Assembly: GCA_020746105.1 (NCBI GenBank)
Contig: CM036617.1
Coordinates: 142,131,845-142,195,844, forward strand
Direction of reading: 5' to 3'
DNA: 64,000 nt
Source of the DNA: Trogon surrucura
Lineage: Eukaryota > Chordata > Aves > Trogoniformes > Trogonidae
The translations under genes and the position numbers were made by a program. The notes under the pieces were generated by a model. It saw nothing but the letters and a program-made list of their open reading frames with translations. It ran no database searches and was not told where the DNA came from. Below are positions 44,557-56,900 of this stretch, one piece after another. The number at the start of each line of letters is the position of its first letter. Positions within the stretch are counted from its first letter, which is position 1.

Positions 44557-45444
44557 AAAATCTGTATCAGTAAATAAGGACCCATCAGACAATGGCTACT
44601 TAAAAAATCCAGATAGATGTTGCTGGAAAGAGGAGATTAAAAATAAATAGTGAGGTAAAAGCAGCTGGAGAAGGCTGCAAAAAACAGGGAGAGGAAAGGA
44701 GGTGGTTAAGTACAGTTTTAGGTGGAAGGAGTGCTCTGCTAATAAGCTGTGGCTTAGCTTTTCCTTTGTCTAGAAGAGACTTTGGAAGTGTGGACTGATG
44801 TGAGGGGTTTTTTTTGTTTCTTTTTTTTTAAAGAAAAGTATGTTATAATGATAGGAGGGAAAAATTCACAATCTTTTTTGGAGATCTTAAAAACCTACTC
44901 AAAACCCCTGAGCCTCGCCATGGCTCAGTTTCACAAGGACAACTGGTTGAAATCAGTGTACTGGATTCAAACCCTTCTTGTCCCCGTAGGAGAACAGCTT
45001 TCCTTTGATTATTGTTGATTTATGCAAACTTTTCTCTCTTGAGTATGGGAAACGATCCAGTACTTAATTATTAGGCATTGTGAACCCCAAGGTTATACAT
45101 GTTACGTACACGTTTATCTCAGCTTGTTCTGTTTAAATTGATACTAATTGGTTTTGTTGAAAGCAAAGCTTCTGATAAGATGTCTTGTTATCAGTTTTCC
45201 TGCTATGCTAATTAAACCCCTGAGACAGCACTGCTATATGTTTTGGGTTTTTTTTTTCCTGTCGTGAAAAAAGTGTTTATTTTGTTCATAGGCATATGAA
45301 TTTCCCGTATTGCAACTATCACCTCTCGTGTTCCATGGGGGTTTATCTTACTGGGAGGGCAGATCTGGCAAATTCTACAGTCAATCTATCTGTTGAAACA
45401 AAACAGCCAGAGACTGACAGAGAGATGTTGGTCAGCCAAATGCC

Positions 45445-45470
45445 ACTATAATTAGACGGTTAATTATAGT
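45445..45470. repeat. Perfect 10-base inverted repeat with 6-base spacer
   Basis: actataatta (45445-45454) and taattatagt (45461-45470) are exact reverse complements around the spacer gacggt. Each arm contains a TAATTA-type core. The sequence tcaaggtca at 45470-45478 directly abuts it. A binding function is inference only. Confidence 0.9.
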
Positions 45471-45868
45471 CAAGGTCATTGCGAAATTTGTGTCCCTGTC
45501 ACTATTTCTGTGACCAAACATCCCATTTTCAGATACTGGAAATACTCAAATACTTCAAATACCATGAATTATGATACCTTGGAAAATAACCCTGAAATGA
45601 GCACAGGTGTGAATATCACCCGGGTTTTATAGGGAGCTGGGTCCCTATATATTTTGTCAGCCAAAAAGCATTTCACCTTTAGGACAGTAAAGCGACCACT
45701 GATGTGGTAGCATCAAATGGATTTGCTTGTATCTCTTAAAAAAAATTCTCCCCTTTTCCACCCAAGCTCTGACCACTGAGTTAAGATATGTTTCAGTGCA
45801 AATGTCTGTAATGAGGCTGATGCTAAAAATATGCTTTGTGTATCCTGGAAAATCACTCTTTCAAAACG

Positions 45869-45919
45869 TATTTATTTATTTATTTATGTATGTATGTATG
45901 TATGTATGTATGTATTTAT
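45869..45919. repeat. (TTTA)n(TATG)n compound microsatellite
   Basis: About four TTTA units followed by about seven TATG units (tatttatttatttattta, then tgtatgtatgtatgtatg). The compound structure suggests one unit arose from the other by a point change and then expanded. Confidence 0.93.
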
Positions 45920-48230
45920 AAAATGGTATTTTAAGGCCAGCATGTGTTGTTTCTGTTTGTACTTCCTTGGAATGATATCACATGGTCAGTTATAGATTTA
46001 TAGTGTTGTTTCTGTGTAAAGTGGCAGGCTGCTTGGTCAGGAAAAGTGACAGAATGACCTCGAAGGCAATCCCCTGCAGTAGCATCTTATTCGGCCTTCA
46101 AGGCAAGAGGAGAATGTCCATTGTTTAGATGCCTGTATTACTGAAGAGAGAGAGGAAGTGCCAATAAAATAGCACATAGATTAATCTACTGGAGCCTACT
46201 TTGCAAAACATGTATTTGCAAGCTGGCTGATGACTTTATTTTTTTAAACTACTGCTAATATTTTACAGTTTCAAAAGAAGTATTATGTAAAGACCTTGAT
46301 ATTCCGAAACATCTTTCTAAAAGATAAGCAACCTTCTCATTGGATACTGATTTAAAATATGTCTAATTTGTTGCTTAAAGTGTATTTGAGAGCCTGTATG
46401 TTCCTTCCTCATGGTTTGCTTGAGAACATAATTTCTTGCCTGACCTCAACTATGGTTGTTACTTGTACTCTGCCTACTTGTTCAGGGCACTGACATGGTC
46501 ATGAACTTCCATGTGAGCAGTCAAGGCTTCTAGAAAATGGGGTTATGAGTGGAGGAGTTGTCTTGTTTGTTAATATTTTCTGTCTGAAAAACATGAATAA
46601 TAAAGGAAGCATAAAAACTGGTGAAAAACTGCACAAGGGCAGAGTTTGCTGTTGTTGCAGGTAGCCTGTGGCAGCAGATATCGCTATATCACTAACATTT
46701 GTGAATTCACAAGAGTGGCAGGATCCATATGACAGTAGCTGCATCACTCAGAATTGGAGAAGTAGAAAAATCAACTGACCTGCCTGAACACTTGATTCCT
46801 AAGCTCTGTTTTGAGCCAGGTCATCACCTTCCCTTTCTTGACTCCCCTAAGTGATAGTGGCAGGGAGTGATTTCTGTATGTCGATTTTCCTCAGTACTTC
46901 TAATGCTCTAGTACAGTTGGTATTTGTTAATGGTAACATTTGAAAGTATTTTTTTTTTCCTTCACTTGCTTTCTGAAGATAATTGACCTTCATTCTGTCA
47001 CATATAAGCAAAAATGACATTGTTTTTATAAGCTGTTCAGAACAGCTGCAACCTTTTCATGAACACCAGAGGAGGTTTTAGGACTAGTTTCCTAGAAAAA
47101 AGCGAGTGTGTAGGTTGATGCTACCAGAACATCTCTTTCCAATTACCGTCTGGAAAACTGTACAAAAGGATTTTTCTTCCTCCCTGATGATCCAAGGAGG
47201 GATGCAATTCTAAATGCAATGTATCTGTCACCCTGTAAGTTGAAGTTTCTGTAGAGTGCTGCCTCTTCAGTGGAGTTCTAGATAGGAGCCATCCCAGGCT
47301 AAGAAGTGTCAGTTTTCATTCTTTGTTCACTGCTAGACATTTCAGGGCTTGTGGTCTTGTGAAAATCTTCTCTCTCGTCCTTGCTTTAGTAGATTGTCTG
47401 TGGAGTCTACATTGCTGGGACAAACAATAAATAACTTCATTCAGTACAAGCCGTCTGAAGTCACAGGCTGATGTGCTTCAGATAAATGTCAGCTTGAGTA
47501 AAACGCCGGGAGAGCGTGCAAGGAAGAGGATTGTCTGCTTCCCTTTGCTCCAGAAAGCTGGTGGCTTTTGAGGAGTGGAAAGAAAAAGGAGAGAGGAGAG
47601 AAGAAAAACATCTGAGATGCTTTGTCAGATGGGGAGAAGCCTAGAAGCCTGAGACAGCATAGGTGCCAGATTTGAGCAAGTATTGCTGAGTCCTGCTGGA
47701 TAATGCTGCTGTGCAAGGAGAGGAAGGTGCATCAGCCCATTCATCAGCTGTGCCTCTCCACTAACTTTAAAGCATGCTGGGGAAAGATATAAGAAAATCT
47801 GTACAAAAAAGGGAAAGCAGGGGTAAAAAATTCCATAAGTCTACACTCTTTTGAACATGCTTTGTTCTTTTTTTTCTTTTTTTTTTGCCTCTCCATGGTA
47901 TCAGCTTTTTATTTTTCATAGACAAACGGACTCTTGTTCTAGGGGCTAGGGGGAAGACCCGGGTAAGCAGGGAGGAATGTCCCGTTCACTGCCTCGCTCT
48001 GGCTTCAGGTCGGAGATGTGGGGGGCAGATTTCAATGTATAAGGAGCAGCGGAGTGTCAGCAAAGAAGCAGCAATAAAAACAAAATGCAGCCAGTAACCT
48101 TGGGGCTCTGACACTGAGCAAATGTTTATCAGAGGAAGAGTCTGCTGGACATCACCGGATAAGAATGAGTTGATGTCACTCTTGGCAAGGGTGGGAGCTC
48201 GGTTTTTTCCACACAAACAGCACAACACGG

Positions 48231-48291
48231 CAAGGGGGAAGGAGAGAGAAGGGTGGGAAGGAGGGGAGGGGAGAGAGGAAGAGGACGAGAG
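48231..48291. repeat. Purine-rich (GGGAGA) tract
   Basis: Nearly pure purine sequence of about 60 bases (gggggaaggagagagaaggg, gggaaggaggggaggggaga). There is no simple unit; the strand asymmetry is strong. Confidence 0.85.
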
Positions 48292-50529
48292 CGCTGTTTG
48301 CTATAAATTGGACTAATAAAAATATATAAAAGCATGGCTTGTTTTGTTGGCAGGGGTCTCAATGCTGGGACATAAATAGACAAAGGTTAAGGATGCTTCA
48401 GGGCTCCTCCTACACCGCGACTCTGGAGAGCTATACACGGATTCCTGATGGCCGTTGCGTAATTTGCTTTGACTTGCTCCCAGTCCAGAGCGTACTATAG
48501 GCTCATTCCTGTGGCCCTTGTTCAACAAAACCTCATTTGGCTTTAATGGGAATTTTTGCTTGAATAAAAAAGTTCAGCTTTTGTGACCTCTGGTAGCTTC
48601 AGTGCTTGACCAATGAATAGGAGGACCCCCCCCTTGCCCTCAACCCCTGCATACCCTTCTTTTAAATCTTCATCATATTTTAGACTTCAAGCAATGCAAA
48701 AGTTTTCTCTGCAGAAAGAGACTTACACCAGGCAGGCAGTGAACCCTGCCTTCTGACAGGTACCACTCTGAAGCTGGGAGGTAACTACTGGTATTTGGTA
48801 AATTCGATAGGAAGCGGTGTGGGAAAACACCTCGGAAAAGGTGGAGATATAATGAGTGAATGTTGCAACAGGGCAGTTTTACAAAAAACTGCTTTAAGAA
48901 GCAAAGCAAAGAGTCTTCTAAAAGCAAAAAAGCGTGGGAAATCATGAAAAGCATCTAATCTGTGAGCTCTCTATACTGGAACACCTACTGCTGGTCGTCC
49001 CCGGTATGAGTGCTCTCATAGACGACGGAAGTGACATGGGGCTTTTTCCTTATTTATTTTTAAAAAACATATTACTTGGTCTTATAGTTTTTTTTCTTTC
49101 CTTAATAAAAATAGTTGTATGATGTTTGCTCTGTTTGTGTTCATGCATTCTAGTTCAGAGCAGGCTTTTTCTAAAGTAGCACAGGTTGAAATTAGAAAAG
49201 AGCTCTACTAGGGTGTAATTAAGTGCCAGTATTGAGTCTTCTAGCACTATAAATGTGAGTTAATTCTGTGTCCTGTATCCCTCCCTTTCCTCATCTCCAC
49301 CCTGTGTACAAGTTTCTCAGAGCAGCCTATAGCTACCTAAACATTTGTAAGGTATTTGTGTAGTTAGCAAACAGCCTTTAAGGATATTGAGCACTTGTGA
49401 AAAATTGGGCCGTTTTTGTCAGAGTGTAAAGGGATTTAAAAGCTGGATTGTTGGGGGCACAAAGTTTGCAAATCAATTTAACAATGTAACTTGCATTCAG
49501 CTGGCGTTTAGAACACTCTGTGGTAGTGTAAGGAGGCAAAGCTTTATATCTGACTCTCTCGTGACACGATTCCCTCAGGTATATGTGACTCTCCGGAAGC
49601 TTTTCAATTTGATGACTTCCTGCTAGCCCACGCTATCTCATTCAAAAAATCGGTGAGCGCGGTGCTGACTGAATAGATTTGAGTGCTCCCTGTTGAATGG
49701 CCTTACTAGACGCGTGCACCCTTCAGACCTCTCTTGCAGTGACTCAGCTCTGGGTATGAGCAACAGCGCACAAACCTTCAAGGCAGACTGGACAAGGAAA
49801 AGCTGTTGCACTTGTGCCGGAGGCGTTTTGAGGTGCAGGCAGTGTAGCTGGGGAGGAGGAGTGGTCAGGTTTGTTGTGTGCTCCATTTCTTTACTGGAAG
49901 CTTTCAGAATCAAACCATTTAACTGCTGCTATGAGTTCCGTCCTCCTCTCCCTTAATTAAGTCAGAAGAAGAGGAAAAAAAATCAAGTAACTATAGAGTT
50001 GAATGAAAACCGTTAAGGTTTTAATGCATTGCTAAGATAATCTTAACTGAAGGCTCCAGATTTTCAAGTTGGCACATAATCTAAGTTGTTTTATACCTTA
50101 ATTTTAAGGTAGATGAGGAATGAAATGCTGTTGTATGTTACTGTCACTTATGTCTTCTCTAGAATTAGTTTTCCTATTCTCTTTCTTCCCCAACCCAAGA
50201 AGAGATGTATATATGTCTGCATTACCACAGTTTTCCTTATTGCTTTCAGACTTATTTTTGTTAAAGATGTGGAGTAGACATATTGATACATATTTATATT
50301 AGTGAAAACAAGAAATGCTCTGTGATTTCAGAACACAAAATGTTAAGACTCTTTTGTCATCACCCCTGTAATTACAGATTCCCAGATGATCAAAAATCTT
50401 CCCTTCCAATTTCGGAAAAATACCTGTGGCTGATCCCCTTCTGCATCCCTTTTCTGAAATCTACCTTTGAGCCTGTTTTTGTGCAGTTTGAAAAAGCAGT
50501 GGTAGAATCATTGCAAAAGTAGATATTTT

Positions 50530-50551
50530 TATATATATATACACACACACC
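50530..50551. repeat. (TA)n(CA)n microsatellite
   Basis: tatatatatatacacacaca: a short compound dinucleotide repeat. Confidence 0.85.
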
Positions 50552-50944
50552 CTCCAAACCAGCATCTGGAACAGCTACTTTTTGTTAACGGCTGCAGGTC
50601 TTAGAGCCATCCTGACATTACCAGTAAGCATAATGTAAACAAAGTTTAAGCATGCAAGGTCTGTCAGCTTCATAAGAAACCTAAGGAAGTATGGATTGCA
50701 TCCTGCAGATGGAGAACCTAAGTCAAAATCATGTTCCAGTAACAGTGAGTCAGTGGTAGATGTAGTAGTTAGAGGTCACTTAGACCTGTATACACTATTT
50801 GTAGGATTTTGGTATTTTGCTGGGTTCAGTATTATACTGGACCTGATGGAGGGTTTTCTGAAAGCTCAGCTGAAACTACCGAGTCTGCTGATTGTGCAAA
50901 GTGTCAAGGGTCAGGGCTGGGCCAGCCACTAAACTCTAACAGAT

Positions 50945-51553
50945 CCTCTCTAACCTCTCTCCCTAAAGGGAAAAGAGAATAAGGCAGAGAGGCTTATGGA
51001 TTTGGAAAAGAAAACTAAAACAGCTTTAATAACCAGTATTAGTATTAATAAGGAAATAATGGATAATAATGAAACGGACACAAAACCGATATCGAACCCA
51101 GCTCCTTCCCCATGATAGCAATGCCCACTGGTGCTGCAGAGCAGGTGGCACTGGGGCAGTCCCAGGCTCAGCAGCAGGGGGGAAAGGGACACAGGAGCTG
51201 GATTCAGGAAGTCGAGAATGAGATCAAAGGCAGAAGATCAGATGGAGTCCTCCTCAGAGGACCGACCATCGGAGAAGAGACCTTAACCCCTGTGATCCCT
51301 CGGCTTTATACTGAATATGATGCATATGGAATGGAATACTCTTGTTGGCTGGGTTTGGGTCACCTGTCCTGTCTGTGAGGTCCTGTCCTCACCTGTCCTG
51401 GAGGTGAGGACCTTCTTACTTTCTTGTGAACCTTTTACTTCCCGGCACCTCCAATGTGGCACTCAAGATTTATCAGAGACCTTGGTTACTACAGCAGCAA
51501 GTATAAGCAAGAGCTGTTCAGCATACCAGTCCCTGGTAGTAACTGTAAACCTC
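50945..51553 (-). mobile_element. ERV-type LTR (probable, minus strand), no internal region
   Basis: The 3'-facing part shares a block with 21641-21711. Read on the minus strand there is a TATA box (TATAAAG at 51310-51304) and an ATTAAA polyadenylation-type hexamer (51030-51025) about 280 bases further on. This is the U3-R-U5 layout of a retroviral LTR. The segments tatgatgcatatggaatgga and ttggctgggtttgggtcacc on the plus strand are ones I associate with passerine ERVL-type LTRs, from memory. No gag, pol or env sequence adjoins it, so it is a solo or truncated LTR. The limits are approximate. Confidence 0.6.
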
Positions 51554-52223
51554 CTTCTGTGGCTTATTGCTGCACTTTTGTGTGGCCAGGCTTCAAATCT
51601 TACTGAAAACCAGGAGGATTTCACAGCGTAAACGCATCGCCTCTCCAAGGTGCTGCTGCTGCAAACCGCCACCATCTGCTGCTGTGGTGGGGCTTGGTGG
51701 CTGCGTGGCTGCAAAGTGCTTTCATTGGGTGAGTTGGTGGGAGGGAGAAGCAGCTCTGCTGAAAGAGGAAGCCTTTTGCTGGATCAGCCAGCTTGAACCA
51801 GTATATCCCACAGCCATGTGAGTGTGAAGCCTGGGAAGGGGTGGCTGGAGTCAGAGGGGCACACAGCCCTTTGGGAAGGGGGTGGGTGAAGAGAGTGAGG
51901 AACCCATCTTGGGGCCACTTGGGCACCTCTTATCCTGCAAGTCCTGGCACAAGAGCTGAGCCTGTGTCTATTTAAACTGTGGTGACCAACTGCTATGGAA
52001 GAGCAGCCCAGCTCGTGCTGATAGGCAACACCTAGTGACTGCTTGTAGGCATTGGAGTGTGATGCTTTCTTCACTCTCTAGTGATCTGAAAAGCAGAAAG
52101 TCTTAGATGCTGTCTTATGGGAATGCTGAGACTCTACAAATTGCTATTAAGAGCTTTAAAAATGCCAAGTGTAGTGAAAAATAACTCTGTCTCACCCCTA
52201 TCACTTTTAAAATAGCAGCAAAT

Positions 52224-52323
52224 GTTTAATTTTTCAATTGTTTTCTTGTATAATTTTCAACTTCATTTTCAATTGTTTAAATTCATACTTGTCAGTTTAA
52301 TTTTCAACTGTTTTCATGTATAA
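52224..52323. repeat. Diverged tandem duplication, period about 70 bases
   Basis: gtttaatttttcaattgttt followed by tcttgtataa at 52224-52253 is repeated as gtttaattttcaactgtttt followed by catgtataa at 52294-52323. The sequence between contains another ttttcaattgtttaa, so the block is built from related AT-rich units. Confidence 0.8.
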
Positions 52324-52572
52324 ACTTGAGAACTTAATTTGGAAGTGTTCTGCCTTTTTTTCCTTTTCTTCGCCTCTCACTATTTTTATAACAAAAACGA
52401 GCATTTGCCTGGAAACAAGGCTGTCTTTGGCTTTACAGGCATCCCTTCCTGGTATTTTATTTCTTATCTGAAGTCAGAACTTTCTGCACAGAACATACAA
52501 ATTAATTGTTGTCAGTGTCCCAAACCAAGTTGTTTTTTCAAATGATGAGTGAAGACAAATTTAGCTTTATGG

Positions 52573-52649
52573 GTACATGTGTGTATATATATATATTAAC
52601 GTAGAATAGCAGTACATGTGTGTATATATAAAAAAAATGTAGAATAGCA
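52573..52649. repeat. Tandem duplication, 39 + 38 bases
   Basis: Both units start gtacatgtgtgtatatata and end gtagaatagca, directly adjacent at 52611/52612. They differ only in the length and content of the internal TA/A run, so this is a recent duplication with microsatellite slippage inside it. Confidence 0.93.
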
Positions 52650-53980
52650 TGGCTTTCTTGAGGGGGCTTTCTGCTCATCGGTACGTTGCAGAGGTGAAGA
52701 GGTGTCTGGATGCTGCAGGATCCAGAGGCTCTGGGTGATGCTGGCAGAGTGGTCCCGTGGCAGCTGGGCTGGGGAGGTGAATGCTGTCCCTCTGCCGTGG
52801 CAGGAGGCCCGAGCTAGGGGCACAAGCCTCTCTTCACAATGTGTAAACCACTGTGCCCCAGCTCTGATTCAGACCTCTTGGTGATCACTAGAAAGGTTAC
52901 AGCCGCCGGAGCCTCACCAAGAGGCTCAGTGCACAAGTCGTAGTCGGTGGAGATGTGTTAATTGAAATGTGTTTTTCTCTTACCTTAAGTCAAGTTCAAG
53001 AAGTCTGGTTGGTTGGTTTGTTGGGTTTTTTTTAAGCCATACCAGATACGATACTCAACCACTGAGTAACTATTCAGTGCTTTTAATTTTATTTGGCTAT
53101 TGTGTATATTTTCTAGTGTTATGAGCAAAAGGAGTAGACAGATGTCCTCCCGTACCCATAATTACTTTAAATGGTGATATTCTGATGCCATATGCACGCA
53201 CAACATGATGTATTTTTCTTTTTCTCTTAGTGTAGTTAGAGGATGCTTAGAGTGAGTCCTGTGCTTGGGGGAGTTCTTCTAGTTTTCCTAGCCAGACTCT
53301 CCCCCAGAGTGAGGGAGAATGTCTGTCTGTCTTCAGATCATCTCCAGAGTGGAAGAGCTGATCTAACAGCTGAGAGGAGGAAGGATGGACATACCTATAG
53401 CTGTGTGTTTTGTGCTGCTTCTGAGGCTTGTTGTCCCCCTCATCGGCTAGTTTGGCTCGGTGGGCTGATGGGGAGCTAAGAGTGATGAGTGGGTATTTTG
53501 AGGGAGGCTGATGAGCTGTGGAAGAGCTCAGTGAGAACCAGAACTGGTGCAAGGATGGGGCCTGGCCTGCTTGGGAAGGGAGGTGGCAGAGCAGCATCCA
53601 GCCCCTTTTCAGTGGCAGAATGCCCCAAGAGCAGCTCAGGACGTGGTTCTGCGAGGGTGCCTTCGCAAACAGGGACAGGGGGCTTTTCCTGACTGCTGGG
53701 AGGCTTTCCAGCTATAAAGGCTTTTGTAGGCCTTGTAGTGGGCCTTGTAAATACCTTGAAGGAGACGTGATTTGGAGTGAGCAAAGCTTCACCTACCAGA
53801 TATTTAGAACTGTTATGGGGAGGAAGTGAAGTTTTGCTATAAAATGACTGATACTTTCCATGACAGACTTAGGAAATAGGTTCGTGCTGTGTGTGAGCAC
53901 ACCATCAGCAGACTGTATATTAAAAAAATATATAAATTAATAAAAAATAAAGGGGGATGTTTTTACAGCTGCACTGTTTT

Positions 53981-53994
53981 GGGGGGGGGGGGGG
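53981..53994. repeat. Poly-G run (14 G)
   Basis: Uninterrupted run of 14 guanines on the plus strand, preceded by tttt. A run this long can fold into G-quadruplex structures and is hard to sequence accurately. Confidence 0.93.
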
Positions 53995-56900
53995 TTAAGT
54001 GGAGGGAGAAATGAATTGTTATATTATGGGTATCTCTAACCACAGAGGAAGTGACGCACGTGCTTGGCAGAGCTGGAATGTGGAAGCTGTTGGGGCTGGC
54101 TCTGAGATGTGTCTCCCCAGGCTGATGGCCACTCTAGGACTCGAGTCGTCGTCCTCCAGCGTGGGGAGCCGGGGCTCAAAAAGCTCCCAGGCTTGTTATG
54201 CCGGTGCTGTTACATGTTGTAACTGGTACAAGCAGTACTCCTAGATTACCACTGCCTGTAGGTTACCTACAAGGAATATTGTTGTCATTAGGTATTCAAA
54301 GCTTGCTTAAGGTGCAGCTTGTTTTCATAGTAAGGTGACTCCTTCATAATATTATAGTAGTGAAGTGCAAAGAGAATGTAAGCTGTCTTCTACTACTGAA
54401 GAGGTGCAATTTTGCTTGACCTTTTTTTTTTTTTCTTCCCCCCCCTCTGGTTATTTTAAAACACTTCATGCTAGGGATTCCTTATTGTGCTTTGTCTGTC
54501 TTCGAGGCACTTTACCACTTGACAGTATTTGACAGGAGGTGATAAACGTGGAGGTAATACACAGCACAGCAGACCACTTCTATGTATCTGCTGATGTTTT
54601 AGGTGCCCATAAAAAGCCTCTGAAACCGAGTGATTAATGTTTTAAATACACTGTCAGAAGTAAATAGTATGTGCATTGTCTCCTCCTCCTCTTTCCAACT
54701 CAGCCTTTGAGTAATTTCAGTATCCTAAATTTAGTCATTATAAATTTCATGCCAGCTCTGTGTTTCCTTCTGGTCAGGGAAAATACCCTTATGTTGCAAT
54801 ACAATGCTGGGAACTGTAATAGTTATTTAGGTACTAATACTTCTGGGAAAATTAGATCCATTGTATCCCTTACGTTTCTTCTAAAATTGGTTCTAATGGA
54901 TGTGGGCAAAGAATCAAAGCAGACCGAGAAAGAAAGGTACATCAGTGCTTGAGTTTGGCTAACTTGAATAAGAAGGTAGAAACAAATGCCTAATATTTAA
55001 ACACACATGGGAGAGCTATGACAGGAGGTGAAAGCGTTGGTTCAAACTTTGGCAGCAAATGATCCTAGCAGAAATGTCAGATAGCAGGATCATTTAAATG
55101 GATCTTCCTGAATAATTTTGTGCTATTTGGGCAGTGAGGTTGCCAAAGAAAGAAGTTTAATTGTTTGAGGGTATCCAGGCTCCCAGGGTGATTCTTCCTC
55201 GCTTTATACTGAACAGGAGAAATGCAGTGGGTAGACCTCTCTCTCCTTCACTCAGTTGAACTTGCCACAAGACAACCACTTACCCTAATAAATAAAATAG
55301 TCCAGTTAAACTTGTTATAAGAAAAGAGCAATAACTTAATTTCTGTGAAGTATATGCTGTATGAGCTATGTACATATGAGTTGTATCGTTAAAAGAAGTC
55401 ATCAGCCCCACTTGGACTTTGTTACTCCTGAATGGTGCAGCCAGTCCGAGTCACGCTGGTAGAGCCTTCAGAAGAGAAATAAGTATCATGCAAATTAAAA
55501 TATGGATGTGAAATGGCAGCCCCCGTTGGTAGCAAAATGGCCGAGTGATACTTTGGGTCACATGTGAGAAAAAATAAAAAAGTAGAAAATGTCAACTCTC
55601 TTGCACATAGCAGAGAGAAATTACTCTTTCTAGTACCTGTGGCAAGAAAATGCCGATAGTATATTTTGGACCGTGCTTCTTGAATGTATATTTTAAATGG
55701 ACAAAGGTGATGACATTATTTTTGCTACAGCAACGTGCCTTCGCTGAAGCCTTTAAGTTTTGGGGCCGCAGTTGTAATTGAGGATATAGTGTTTGCCAGA
55801 ATGGAAGGGAAAGATTTTAAGTCTTAACACTTGACTATTTTGATCTGATATAGAAATTCCCTGTGAGGAAAGAAGAGGAAAATATCACAAGTGTCTACTT
55901 TCTTGTGATGATACAAAATTAATAGGAAGTACATGAAAAGTGCTGCTGCGTATCAGATAGAAACCATGTATTTCATGTATATAAACAATATACATAGAAT
56001 ATGTGTATCAGAATGTTGTACCAGAATCAGCACTATGCTTGTCTGCAATTATAAAGCATTGATAAAAAAGTTTTATCAAGAGATCCTATTATGTGTTTAA
56101 AAGGAACTCTTTCAGTGGTGCTATCTTTAAAGTTTGCTCTGCTACCTTTAAAACAGTTTTCTCCATCTCTGGAAAGAAAAACCAAAGTCTTGGACTTGCT
56201 GGACCTGTAAGTAAATGACCTGTACATCAGTCTCGCTCTGTGCCAGAGCTGTGGCAATAAACTGCAAACAGAAAACTCTGAAATTGGCATGTGACCTGTG
56301 GAAAGTGCCCAAAAGTTTGGAGAAAACCTACAGACAGCAATAGTAGTTAATCTGGTAAAAGATGTTACAGGATGAAGAAGCATACCTCATTTACAGGCGC
56401 ATCCTAGATGTGATCTGTGAGCCTGAAGTTGCTGACCATCTTGCCTTAAATCATCTTTCCTGTAACATGGTCTCAGGCACTAGGCCTATGAATAAGTTAC
56501 CATGGAGAAAATTAGGGTGTGAACTCAGGCTTGCAGCACTTGAGCTGTGCCATAGGAATTGCCTCTTTGTAAAAGCAGTGCAGTGTACTCTGCCCCTGCT
56601 GAATTTACCTGAGGTTAGTGTGTGTACACAGGCTGGTTCCTATGGGATAGCAAACGTGCCCCAGCTTCAGGTGGGTGCCCTTGTGCCCAGGGGTGACTAT
56701 AGATGTCACCTTTACTCCAAACTGCTGGATGCTGTTTTTTGGTTTTCTGCTAGTATTTGCTGTGTCGTGTGGATGGATATCCATGCGCTTTTGCCTAAAA
56801 TAGTAAAGATTACCCTGAGGCTAATCCTTATTACTAGAATCAATTACATGGGTAGGGTTTGGGGGTCAATTTTTTTTTAGAAGAAATAGAGTATTTGTTC

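Larger units (their letters stand above)
44557..50944. other. Intronic stretch without recognised genes
   Basis: AT-rich sequence with a TTTA/TATG microsatellite (45869-45919) and a purine-rich block (48231-48291). An inverted repeat with a nuclear-receptor-type motif beside it lies at 45445-45478. Open frames are 94 codons or less and unrecognised. No LINE or LTR was identified. Confidence 0.5.
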
